DNA from: Prevotella sp.
Lineage (GTDB): Bacteria; Bacteroidota; Bacteroidia; Bacteroidales; Bacteroidaceae
DNA: 64,000 nucleotides
Direction: 5' to 3'
NCBI GenBank assembly: GCA_017410365.1
Contig: JAFQQY010000019.1
Location: 1 to 64,000 of the forward strand
The notes beneath the pieces were generated by a model that worked only from the letters and a program-made list of their open reading frames with translations, had not been told where the DNA came from and made no database searches. Below, in pieces: positions 16,747 through 25,685 of the stretch. The translations under genes were made by a program, and so were the position numbers. Each line of letters opens with the position of its first letter. Position 1 is the stretch's first letter.

Positions 16747-17757
16747 ATGAATCATTTATTATCGGCAGCCATTATCATTGCAGGCCTTGCAATACCACAA
16801 GTTTCTAATGCCCAGTTTTCGGAAGAGAACAAGGTCAAGTCTCAAGCATTCAAGCATCTTGACTTCGGTGTTACCGCAGGTACAACTGGCATTGGATTTG
16901 ATCTCGCAACACCAATATGCAACTTTGCGCAAGTAAGAGCAGGTTTCTCTTATATGCCAAAGATAAAGCCAACAATGCATTTCGGTGTACAAGTAGGTGA
17001 CGATCCAGCTACCAGTCAATCAAAGTTTGACAAGATGTCAGGAATGCTGGAAAGTTTCACAGGCAATGAAATTGACAGTAGAATAGACATGATTGGAGAG
17101 CCTACATTCTACAACTTCAATCTGCTTGTTGACATATTCCCATTAAAAAACAAGAATTGGCATATCTCTGCTGGATTTTATTATGGTCCTTCATCAATTG
17201 CCAAAGCTTACAACACAACAGAAGACATGCCGTCATTAATTGCCGTATGCATGTATAACCGGATGTATGAGTTCTTCACAGAAAGCAGATATTGGGACGA
17301 ACCATTTATTGGAAACGAACTAATGGATCCAGAAATAGGAATGGCCTTACAAGAAAGATTCGAAAATTATGGACGAATGGGCATTTACTTAGGTGATTAT
17401 ACAAAAGATATTTACGACATTGATGGAAATATAATACACAAGAAAGGCGACCCTTACATCATGGAACCAGATGAAAACAATATGGCAAAAGCAAGATTTA
17501 AAGTTAATCGATTTAAACCGTATCTCGGATTCGGATATAACGGTAAGCTACTCAAAAACAATGACAGATATAAAATCGGTTTCGATTGCGGTATTATGTT
17601 TTGGGGTGGAAAACCAAGCGTGATTACCCATGATGGAACCGACCTTATAAAAGATGTAGAAAATGTAAGAGGAAAGGTTGGTGATTATGTTGACGTTGCA
17701 AAGAAATTTGAAGTTTTCCCAACTATAAACCTTAGAATATCCAAAAGATTATTCTAA
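16747..17757 (+). CDS. Secreted protein of unknown function, probable outer-membrane barrel
   Basis: I do not recognise a named family. The 336-residue protein has an N-terminal signal peptide (cleavage after residue 22, VSNA-QF), then alternating amphipathic strands with aromatic residues, and ends in ...NLRISKRLF, a terminal aromatic strand typical of outer-membrane beta-barrels. The HLDFGVTAGTTGIGFDLATP stretch near the mature N-terminus is like the first strands of porin-like proteins in Bacteroidota. It lies 13 bases after the cvfB-like gene and before a strong terminator, so it is probably the last gene of that transcript. Confidence 0.7.
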   Translation: MNHLLSAAIIIAGLAIPQVSNAQFSEENKVKSQAFKHLDFGVTAGTTGIGFDLATPICNFAQVRAGFSYMPKIKPTMHFGVQVGDDPATSQSKFDKMSGMLESFTGNEIDSRIDMIGEPTFYNFNLLVDIFPLKNKNWHISAGFYYGPSSIAKAYNTTEDMPSLIAVCMYNRMYEFFTESRYWDEPFIGNELMDPEIGMALQERFENYGRMGIYLGDYTKDIYDIDGNIIHKKGDPYIMEPDENNMAKARFKVNRFKPYLGFGYNGKLLKNNDRYKIGFDCGIMFWGGKPSVITHDGTDLIKDVENVRGKVGDYVDVAKKFEVFPTINLRISKRLF

Positions 17758-17771
17758 AATAAGCCATAAAA

Positions 17772-17800
17772 AAATAATGAGGGTGTTACCCTCATTATTT
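17772..17800. terminator. Bidirectional terminator
   Basis: A perfect 12-bp stem, aaataatgaggg (17772-17783) with ccctcattattt (17789-17800), has a 5-base loop and flanking A and T tracts. It serves the rightward 16747 gene and the leftward 17813 gene. Confidence 0.85.
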
Positions 17801-17812
17801 TTATACATTAGA

Positions 17813-18451
17813 CTATTTAACCAAAACCTTTTGACCTTTTACTAAATAGATACCTTTAGGCAATCCATTGAGGTTTGTTGCTTGTGAACGCAAGAGATTA
17901 CCTTTAATATCGTAAATGTCTGCAGGTTGATCAACAGATATCGCAGTGATTCCAGCTGCTGTTGGATTTGTAATTGTAAATGTTGTCTTTTCAAGCTTAG
18001 TTTCCACTGATGCTGAAGTTGCCAAAACAATATTTTCAATACTTCCTGTCATTGTGACATCAGTTAATGTACTACTTGCTTCAATGTTCAGTTCAAGAAT
18101 TGCACCTGAATTCTCATAAAAATTAGCATTTGTTAGAGATATACATGTAAAACGATAAACACCATCTGAAATCTGCTTAGAAGTCAATGTATGATCATCA
18201 ATTCTATCTTCATTCAATTTTACATCTAATTTATTTTTCTTATTCAGAGCAACAGCAATTCCCTTTGGAAGATTCAAATCAAACTGAAAAACACAATATT
18301 TCGTATCTGGATTTGACAAATTAACACTAACAGCTAATTTTTCACCTGGATTAATGCTAAAATTATCAACAAATAACTTATCTCCCGACTGTCCCATTAC
18401 ATTAACAGCGGTTAACATAGTCAAAACCACTAAGAAAAAAAACTTTTTCAT
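17813..18451 (-). CDS. Cohesin-like secreted protein with T9SS-type tail
   Basis: The 212-residue protein has a signal peptide (cut after about residue 20, NVMG-QS). A domain over about residues 22-160 resembles a cohesin fold, with the opening FSINPGEKLAVSVNLSN, the FQFDLNLPKGI strand and the ILELNIEASS strand. It closes with DIYDIKGNLL...GLPKGIYLVKG (about 173-212), a typical type A sorting tail of the type IX secretion system. It sits 42 bases downstream of a gene with a dockerin pair on the same strand, so the two products may bind one another at the cell surface. The cohesin call rests on the pattern of strands, not on an alignment. Confidence 0.68.
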   Translation of the reverse strand: MKKFFFLVVLTMLTAVNVMGQSGDKLFVDNFSINPGEKLAVSVNLSNPDTKYCVFQFDLNLPKGIAVALNKKNKLDVKLNEDRIDDHTLTSKQISDGVYRFTCISLTNANFYENSGAILELNIEASSTLTDVTMTGSIENIVLATSASVETKLEKTTFTITNPTAAGITAISVDQPADIYDIKGNLLRSQATNLNGLPKGIYLVKGQKVLVK

Positions 18452-18493
18452 AATAAAAACATTTCTTTTTATCTTATACTAAATATATGAAAA

Positions 18494-19657
18494 TTAATTA
18501 GAAGATTCTATTCCTGCGTTCATGATCTTATCTACAATCACGGTTATATCAGCAACGTTAATTTCCCCATTTTGATTGGCATCGGCAGCCTCTTTATCAA
18601 AATTGTCGATGGGATTTTGCATTATGAAATTAACAACCATTGTAACATCGGTTACATTTACACTACCATCACCATTAGCATCACCATACATAACATCTTC
18701 AGGTTCAGAAAAAGATAATCTCAATTCTGCAGGTGCATTAGCAGGTACATTCAAATAGCAATGATTTGCTGGTATATAATCAATATCAGATGTTACAAAA
18801 CCGATAGAGCCATCTGATAATTTACCTAATATACGCATTGTTGTTTTATCATAAGCAACTCGATTTTCAATCTTTTTCTTGCCATTATTAAAATATACTC
18901 CAGTCAATAAGTTATCTGACGGTGAAATTGAGGTTGTACTATTCAAAAGATTTAATTTGTTCTTAGAACATTCACCTGAGAGACTCTTTACAATGATTGG
19001 AGTTGATGCAGGGATTTCACCAACTAGTTCCTTACAATATGCCACACCTTTGTTTACATCAACTTTTGTAACATAATATGCATTCATTGCCTCCGATTGA
19101 AATGAGAATGGGAATGAAGCATAAAAAGGTAGATAATAATCATTACCTGTAGAAATTTCTGGTTTCATTCCAAAATATTGCTCGTCTTCAGAGGTTACAG
19201 GAATGATATACCAATCTTTTGTAGTTTCTGCATTTGACATTAGAGTACCCTCTTCTCCATCCCATGGTTCATCAGCTATATATTTTACTAATCCAGAAGC
19301 TGTTGCATAAGCTCTATATGCACCAGTGACAGTTGGACTTTTAACGATTTTTACATAATAGCCAATCATGCTATATGTATCTGTACCTTGAGATTTGAGA
19401 ACATATCCTTCTGGTTTCTTTTCTATATATATAACAGAAGAAGGATCTGATACAATATTCTCAAAACCAAGAATTGATTGTAGTGAACCTAAATCAACAT
19501 TATTGGTAGAATAATTAATTTCTGCTTTATTACTTCTAACTACAACATATCGTTTAGTATTGTCATTCTTAACGCGATAATAACCATCACCATTTAATTG
19601 TGCAAATAACAATGTAGTTAAAACAGAAAAAGCAAACAATAAAGTAAATCTTTTCAT
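18494..19657 (-). CDS. Secreted dockerin-domain protein
   Basis: The 387-residue protein has a signal peptide (about residues 1-19, LLFAQL) and an all-beta region (20-315) that opens NGDGYYRVKNDNTKRYVVV and has no motif I can assign; a ricin-like trefoil is possible. It ends in a type I dockerin: two Ca-binding loops DANGDGSVNVTD and DANQNGEINVAD (about residues 325-375), each followed by a short helix with an I-x-x-x-I/V pattern. Dockerins bind cohesins, and the next gene encodes a cohesin-like domain. Cotranscription with that gene is likely (42-base gap). Confidence 0.8.
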   Translation of the reverse strand: MKRFTLLFAFSVLTTLLFAQLNGDGYYRVKNDNTKRYVVVRSNKAEINYSTNNVDLGSLQSILGFENIVSDPSSVIYIEKKPEGYVLKSQGTDTYSMIGYYVKIVKSPTVTGAYRAYATASGLVKYIADEPWDGEEGTLMSNAETTKDWYIIPVTSEDEQYFGMKPEISTGNDYYLPFYASFPFSFQSEAMNAYYVTKVDVNKGVAYCKELVGEIPASTPIIVKSLSGECSKNKLNLLNSTTSISPSDNLLTGVYFNNGKKKIENRVAYDKTTMRILGKLSDGSIGFVTSDIDYIPANHCYLNVPANAPAELRLSFSEPEDVMYGDANGDGSVNVTDVTMVVNFIMQNPIDNFDKEAADANQNGEINVADITVIVDKIMNAGIESSN

Positions 19658-19674
19658 TATAATATAAATTTAAA

Positions 19675-19701
19675 CTCTGTCTGCTTAAAAAGCAGACAGA
19701 G
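19675..19701 (-). terminator. Terminator after the OmpA gene
   Basis: A perfect 11-bp stem ctctgtctgct / agcagacagag with a 5-base loop, followed on the minus strand by tttaaattt. It separates the OmpA/coiled-coil pair from the dockerin gene. Confidence 0.7.
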
Positions 19702-19728
19702 CATTAAGATAACTATACTATTAAAATA

Positions 19729-20862
19729 TTACTTAGCAATACAGATACTAACTCTATTCTTAACTTGTTCAGAATGTGGTTGGACAGTATCACCCTTACT
19801 ATCAGTAATAATACGATTAGAAGCTATACCGTAAATATTAACGAGAGCATCTGTAACTGCCTTAGAGCGCTTATTGCCTAATTCTGAATTAATTTTCTTA
19901 TTACCAGTATCCTTATCTGCATATCCTGTAATAGTAACCTTAGCATTAGGATTCTGTTTCAAATAGTCTGCGATTTCTGTAACCTTCTGTATTTCTGTAT
20001 CAGAAATTACATTACTATTAATCTCAAAGAAAATATCGCGACGAATCATCTTAGGCTGTTCAACCTCAACAGGCACACGCTTCTCTACAACTTTTTCTAC
20101 AACCTTCTCAACTATACGCTCAACAGGTTTTACAGGTTCGATTACACGAGTTGTATATGTCTTACCCAAATTAATCTTAACACCGGCCAATGCATTGAAA
20201 TACCAATCAGCATTACCTGCACGCTTAGAATTATAACGATCACTCAGAGTATTAGCTTGTACTTCAAGACCTAAACTAATTCTGTCGCTAACACGAAAAT
20301 CGGCCATAATACCTGCCTGAGCATTAAATCTTGCATTAGTACCTTCCCACAAATAATCAAGATTTTCGTTAGCACCGAAATCTTTATAAACTTCCTTATC
20401 TAACTTAGTCTTAATTTCATTTGCTTCTTCATTACCCCATGCAATATTCGCACCAGCACCAGCATATACACTTACATTAAGAATACGGTTTGGATTAAAC
20501 CCGCATATTAGATTTGATAAGTTGAATGTCAAATCAAGATTTGGCGATACATAATTCCACTTCCAATCATACTTATTATAAATATTATCAGGTTTTTCCC
20601 AACCAGCTGTACTCTGCCAGGCATTAACAGCTAAACGCAGACCAAAAACAGAATTAATATTATAACCAATACCAATTTGAGCGTTTGGTGATATATGATC
20701 TGAAAAAGAAAGTTCACCTAGTGTATATTGTGCACCTACCTGACCTTGTATATACCAATGCGGATTAAAAACATACTCGGTCTTTTGTTCTTGTTCTTGT
20801 GCAGCAACTGGAAGTAATCCAGCTGCTAGCAAACAAGAAACTATTGCTTTCTTTATATTCAT
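19729..20862 (-). CDS. OmpA-family outer-membrane protein
   Basis: The 377-residue protein has a signal peptide (VAAQ-EQ, about residue 22), then a beta-barrel (about 35-235, strands such as HWYIQGQVGAQYTLGEL). A charged Pro/Val/Glu linker follows (about 240-275, repeated VEKVVEK), then a C-terminal OmpA-like peptidoglycan-binding domain (about 278-377, ITGYADKDTGNKKINSELGNKR). It anchors the outer membrane to the cell wall. It follows the coiled-coil lipoprotein gene after 30 bases and is probably read from the promoter at 23696-23726. Confidence 0.93.
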   Translation of the reverse strand: MNIKKAIVSCLLAAGLLPVAAQEQEQKTEYVFNPHWYIQGQVGAQYTLGELSFSDHISPNAQIGIGYNINSVFGLRLAVNAWQSTAGWEKPDNIYNKYDWKWNYVSPNLDLTFNLSNLICGFNPNRILNVSVYAGAGANIAWGNEEANEIKTKLDKEVYKDFGANENLDYLWEGTNARFNAQAGIMADFRVSDRISLGLEVQANTLSDRYNSKRAGNADWYFNALAGVKINLGKTYTTRVIEPVKPVERIVEKVVEKVVEKRVPVEVEQPKMIRRDIFFEINSNVISDTEIQKVTEIADYLKQNPNAKVTITGYADKDTGNKKINSELGNKRSKAVTDALVNIYGIASNRIITDSKGDTVQPHSEQVKNRVSICIAK

Positions 20863-20892
20863 AATTACTTAATTTAAATCTGATATCAATAA

Positions 20893-23571
20893 TTATTCTG
20901 CAACAACATAGAATTTCTTGGCATCTACATATCCATAGAAGTCTGCTGCTGTATAGAGGATCTCATAAACATAACCTTCTTCAGCATTAAATTCCATAAG
21001 CTGCTTACCGCCATCAAGAACCTTTGCATAATCAGTCTGTTTATTAGCTGCATTTAATGCTGCCAAACATGAAGCATCTCCACCCTGAGCATTTACTGAA
21101 AGGTCTGAAACCTTATATACATTAGTTACAGCTACGAATTTCTTATATGCAGGTGCAAGATATTCTGCTGTGTATGATGTTGGTGCAACAATAAATTTTG
21201 TTCCTTCAATGCGTGTTGGGATTGACACTGATTGACTAAGTTTATGATATCCACTTTCTGTCTTAACAAGCAGAACTGGACGTAACGCCTTGTTGATTGA
21301 ATTGATTATATTAGAGAATTTCTTATTGAAGATATCAAAATACTTAGATATTTCTGACTTTATATCACCCTTAATATTCTGAATATCATCTTCAATGTCA
21401 TCTACTTTTTTCAATTGTTCAATAACATCATTTACATCATCTAAATACAATCTCAAATCAGCAAGCAACTTGTTCACATCATCCAAAGGTGCTGTTGCGT
21501 CACCATATATCTCCTTAATACCTTTTGTGAAATCAACCGTCTCAATAAGCTCACCATTTTTATCTTTAATTTCTACCTTAAAGTTTGCAGCTAGTTCAGA
21601 GTTATCTAATTCAATTATCTCCAAATCCTTAATTTCAAAATCATGCATTTCGAAATCGAAATTAGGAAGTTCTATTTTTATCTTATCAAGAATTTTACTA
21701 ACCAATTTTTCAGCAGATTCCAATCCTGGGATACTTAAAGAATAATCGAAATCACTTCCAAATGAGAAACCAAGTGGCTTAATTGCAGCTGCAGCTATAC
21801 CATATTGAGAATATACAGTATGGTCTTGGGTTCCATCATTCCATGTAGCCTTAACACCATTTGCATCCATCTCCATTTCGTTTAATGCATTGTACAATGC
21901 ATTAACAATTGTAGACAAACTTCTATTGCCTCCGACAACATCAGATGCTACACTCTTAAAGTCTTCAATACTAATTGTCTTTACCTTAGAAATATTAGCC
22001 TCGTTAATAGTTGCTTTAGCCTCATAGAAACCATTATCTGCACGTGTGTAACCAAATGTCAGTTTCTGTGATGATTTTTCAAGACCACTTAACACCACAC
22101 CTGCATCTTCATCCAAACTATTTACCAAAGGCAATACAACACCAGAGAAATCAACTGTATTTGGATTAATTGTCATATACAGTGTTCCTGCATTTCCTTC
22201 AGCACCTACAAGCACATCTCCACTATTACTAGTAAATGTCTCAATAGAACCTAATATTTTCAGATCTGCAGAAGTCAAAATAACTTTATCTGGATTTACA
22301 TAATACTTTGGTCTTGCAGTTGGGAATTCCAAACCTTCGCTACCTGCCTCACCATAATATGCTGCAAGAATATTACTATTAACATTTAATGGCAAGTTAA
22401 TAGTACCTAAAATATTATTATAGGTACCCTGAAGTACAATACCTGTAACTTGAGCCTTCAAAGCATTCCAAATCTCATCAATCTCGCCTGTGATTTCAGC
22501 GATAGCTAATTCATTTGCCTTCACACGACTTTCCAATGCAGTAACCTTATCATCTACAGCCTTGATTTCTTTCTTCAACTGCTCATCAGCAGCCTCATAA
22601 GCTTTTTGAAGTTCCGAAATTTTCACTTCAAGACCATTAACCTTAGTTTCTAGGCCTTCTACATCTTTATTTAGCGCTTCAATCTGCTTTTGCACAAGTG
22701 ATATTTGCGTATCTGTATATCTAATAGCGTCATTAAATGCATCCTCAATCATTTTACGAACGCCCTCAAGATCTTGGGTCACTTGTAAGTTCTTGATAGC
22801 ATTAGCCAAGCTGTCTATACGAGCAGACAATGCAGCATCTTTTGCTTCAAACTCCTGATGTGTCTTGAGCAAGTTAGCAATAGCCTGTTCATTTGCCAAT
22901 GCTTTTGCCAAAGCCTCGCTTGCATCTTTCATTGTTTGCTCCCATTTTGGAGTCCATGTAGAAATGATAGTCTCATTATTTACAGCTTTTTCAAAAGCCT
23001 CCAATGCTTTTGTGTTTGCCTCTGTAGCTAAATCAAAAGCCTTTTTAGCCAAATCATAAGCACTTTGAGCAAGTGCATCTGCCTTATTTACAGCAATCTG
23101 AATGTCACTAATAAGCTTTAACACCTCATCTATACGGCTATTTGTCGCATCAATTCGGCCATCTAACCTATCAATTGCTTCCTTCGTTGTCTTTCTGAGT
23201 TCCTCTATAGCCAAACTCAACTGCGCATCTGCCGCTTTCAATGCTGCTATCTCGTTTGCCAACTTTTCATACTGTGCATTTGCATGCTCTTTTGTTTCAT
23301 AGTTATCAACTACAAAACCCTTCAGTTCTGCAATTTTCGCAGCACACTCCTGCTTACATGCAGCCTGTGCCTCTTCCAACTTTTTAATCTGCGACTGCAA
23401 ATTTGCAATCTGAGCATCTATCAATTCTCTCAAAGTGGCATTTTGTTCTGCCAACTGTCCTTTCAAATCAGAGTAATTGTCTTCCTCGTGATCTTTACAA
23501 GACACAAATGTTCCTACTGAAGCAATTAACATTGCAACTGCAAGGAATCCATTAAAAAATCTCTTTTTCAT
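20893..23571 (-). CDS. Long coiled-coil surface lipoprotein
   Basis: The 892-residue protein has a lipoprotein signal with Cys25 (GTFVSCKD). About 330 residues of heptad coiled coil follow (35-370, with stretches such as KELNALQKA-type Leu/Ala periodicity), including several AKKAFDLA-like repeats. Residues 375-892 are beta-rich without an assignable motif, ending in a YVYEILYTAADFYGYVDAKKFYVVAE-type strand set. Similar N-terminal regions are found in many Bacteroidota proteins that carry a PL29-lyase N-terminal label, but no lyase catalytic part is visible. A stalk-like surface protein is a fair reading. It lies in one unit with the downstream OmpA gene. Confidence 0.72.
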   Translation of the reverse strand: MKKRFFNGFLAVAMLIASVGTFVSCKDHEEDNYSDLKGQLAEQNATLRELIDAQIANLQSQIKKLEEAQAACKQECAAKIAELKGFVVDNYETKEHANAQYEKLANEIAALKAADAQLSLAIEELRKTTKEAIDRLDGRIDATNSRIDEVLKLISDIQIAVNKADALAQSAYDLAKKAFDLATEANTKALEAFEKAVNNETIISTWTPKWEQTMKDASEALAKALANEQAIANLLKTHQEFEAKDAALSARIDSLANAIKNLQVTQDLEGVRKMIEDAFNDAIRYTDTQISLVQKQIEALNKDVEGLETKVNGLEVKISELQKAYEAADEQLKKEIKAVDDKVTALESRVKANELAIAEITGEIDEIWNALKAQVTGIVLQGTYNNILGTINLPLNVNSNILAAYYGEAGSEGLEFPTARPKYYVNPDKVILTSADLKILGSIETFTSNSGDVLVGAEGNAGTLYMTINPNTVDFSGVVLPLVNSLDEDAGVVLSGLEKSSQKLTFGYTRADNGFYEAKATINEANISKVKTISIEDFKSVASDVVGGNRSLSTIVNALYNALNEMEMDANGVKATWNDGTQDHTVYSQYGIAAAAIKPLGFSFGSDFDYSLSIPGLESAEKLVSKILDKIKIELPNFDFEMHDFEIKDLEIIELDNSELAANFKVEIKDKNGELIETVDFTKGIKEIYGDATAPLDDVNKLLADLRLYLDDVNDVIEQLKKVDDIEDDIQNIKGDIKSEISKYFDIFNKKFSNIINSINKALRPVLLVKTESGYHKLSQSVSIPTRIEGTKFIVAPTSYTAEYLAPAYKKFVAVTNVYKVSDLSVNAQGGDASCLAALNAANKQTDYAKVLDGGKQLMEFNAEEGYVYEILYTAADFYGYVDAKKFYVVAE

Positions 23572-23695
23572 CTAAAATAATTTTATAATATTAAACTTTT
23601 ATTTCATTTCATTATACACATATACACCCCTAATATGTTGTTAGCTTTATCAACTTTAACACATTACGAATGAATAGTCTACACGAATATCGTGG

Positions 23696-23726
23696 CAAAG
23701 ATACAATTTTTTCTATAAAATGCAAA
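23696..23726 (-). promoter_or_regulatory. Promoter of the coiled-coil lipoprotein/OmpA operon
   Basis: TTTG (23723-23726), 19 bases, TATCTTTG (23696-23703) on the minus strand. The leader before the ATG at 23571 is about 120 bases, long enough for post-transcriptional control. Confidence 0.72.
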
Positions 23727-23827
23727 AGAAAATCAATATTTTTTCCTTTATAGGGAAACAAAGTGTCAAAAAACATTGTGATTTTACGATAAATAATAAG
23801 CAAAAGATTGCTTGAACATTATCAATG

Positions 23828-25648
23828 TTACCCCAACAGTTGTTCAATGTCACGCTGTGGGAGTATACAAAGAATAGTCTTGCCGTCAGGAGTATAGTTA
23901 ACATTGCTGCATGCAAACAGTTCGTTGACAATATTTTCCATTTCTACATTTGTCAACAGTTGTCCACATGGTATTGCAGCATTCCTTGCCAGACTATGCG
24001 CAAGTGTTTTATGCACGTCATCTATGGTATCGCCTGCACTTTCTACGGCATCATTGACAATATTCATAAGCAACGACATGGGATTTAGACCTTCTAGACC
24101 TGCAGGAATACCATTTATGGCATAGCAGTTGCCGCCTAAGTCAGACAATTCAAATCCAACAGCAGCCAATTCGGGAAGAATCTTCTGCAACATCACAATC
24201 TCTGAAGGCGAGAACTGCACAGCCTCAGGGAATAGCAGGCGTTGTGTGCTCGACACCTTAGACTGCAACTGACTAAGATAACGTTCATAACGAATGCGTA
24301 CATCAGCACGATGCTGATCAATAATCATCAAGCCCGACTTAACTGCTGTCATTATATATGTTGCCTTATACTGATAGTGCGTTGGAGATTTATCCTCTAT
24401 TATTGTCGCACTCTCATGTTCTTCAATCATGTCATCAGCACCTAAAGGACCGAAGAAATCCTGTTGCACAGGCTTATTATTGTCTAGTCCTTCGTATAAT
24501 GTCTCCCAACCATCTAAAGACTGCGCCTTAGACTTTGTTTGCCTGAAAGGATTATACGTAGGATTATATTGAAGTTGCGGAGGTGCTACACTGCTATCTG
24601 GATTATAAGCCGGAATATCCGGTTTGCCTTCTGTATCAAAATCTATAGAAGGTATTTCACAAAATTTACCCAAGGCATCCTTTACGGCAGCTGTAATAAT
24701 TTGCCATATAGCCTGTTCATTTTCAAACTTTATCTCTGTCTTTGTCGGATGAATATTAACATCAATATCCGCAGGCGACACATCCAAATATATAAAATAA
24801 GGTGTCAGCATACCTACAGGTATCAGTCGTTCATAGGCATTGGCAACAGCCTTATGGTAATATGGATGCTTCATATATCTCCCATTAACAAAGAAATACT
24901 CATGCGCGCCCTTCTTACGAGCAGTCTCCGGTTTTCCCACATATCCAGTCACCTTGCACATTGCTGTATCTACACTAATGGGCAAAAGGTCCTGATTATA
25001 ACGCTTGCCGAACACGTCGCTGATGCGTTGGCGCAGACTTCCCGAATGTAAGTTAAGAAGTTCAGAGCCATTGCTATGCAATGTAAAGTTTATATCAGGA
25101 TACACAAGCACTATGCGTTCAAAGGCAACCAGGATGTTATTCAACTCCGTTGCGTTTGTCTTTAGGAACTTACGTCTTGCCGGCACATTATAGAATAAGT
25201 TTTCAACACGGAAATTACTTCCCTCAGGACAAGACACCGGTTCTTGGCAAAGTACCTTTGAACCTGCCACAGACACATGCGAACCCAGTTCACAGCCTTT
25301 CATGCGTGTCGTAAGCTCCACCTGAGCCACAGCGGCAATGGAAGCCAGCGCCTCACCTCTGAATCCCATTGTTTGCAAAGCGAACAGATCATCAGCCTTT
25401 TTTATCTTCGATGTTGCATGGCGCTCAAAGGCCAATCTGGCATCAGTGTCGGACATTCCTTTGCCATTGTCAATCACCTGAATCAAAGTACGTCCGGCAT
25501 CTACGACAAGCACATTTATTGTGGTTGCACCTGCATCCACAGCATTTTCTACCAACTCCTTTATAACAGAAGCTGGACGCTGAATAACTTCGCCTGCCGC
25601 AATTTGGTTAGCAACCGAGTCTGGTAACAACTGAATAACATCGCTCAT
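23828..25648 (-). CDS. mutL: DNA mismatch repair protein MutL
   Basis: Couples mismatch recognition by MutS to strand removal. The 606-residue protein has an N-terminal GHKL ATPase: [21 protein letters not shown] with the Mg-binding Glu/Asn, DNGKGM, and [10 protein letters not shown]. The transducer domain follows to about residue 330, then a Pro/Gln-rich linker and the C-terminal dimerisation domain (about 420-606). In the endonuclease motif DQHA-x2-E-x4-E the sequence reads [12 protein letters not shown] (444-455), with Val at the first Glu position. Nicking may therefore be altered. It is the last gene of the guaB unit, 37 bases after the OstA-like gene. Confidence 0.96.
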   Translation of the reverse strand: MSDVIQLLPDSVANQIAAGEVIQRPASVIKELVENAVDAGATTINVLVVDAGRTLIQVIDNGKGMSDTDARLAFERHATSKIKKADDLFALQTMGFRGEALASIAAVAQVELTTRMKGCELGSHVSVAGSKVLCQEPVSCPEGSNFRVENLFYNVPARRKFLKTNATELNNILVAFERIVLVYPDINFTLHSNGSELLNLHSGSLRQRISDVFGKRYNQDLLPISVDTAMCKVTGYVGKPETARKKGAHEYFFVNGRYMKHPYYHKAVANAYERLIPVGMLTPYFIYLDVSPADIDVNIHPTKTEIKFENEQAIWQIITAAVKDALGKFCEIPSIDFDTEGKPDIPAYNPDSSVAPPQLQYNPTYNPFRQTKSKAQSLDGWETLYEGLDNNKPVQQDFFGPLGADDMIEEHESATIIEDKSPTHYQYKATYIMTAVKSGLMIIDQHRADVRIRYERYLSQLQSKVSSTQRLLFPEAVQFSPSEIVMLQKILPELAAVGFELSDLGGNCYAINGIPAGLEGLNPMSLLMNIVNDAVESAGDTIDDVHKTLAHSLARNAAIPCGQLLTNVEMENIVNELFACSNVNYTPDGKTILCILPQRDIEQLLG

Positions 25649-25685
25649 AATGCCTGGGGAATAATTTAAAATTCAATCCTATGAC

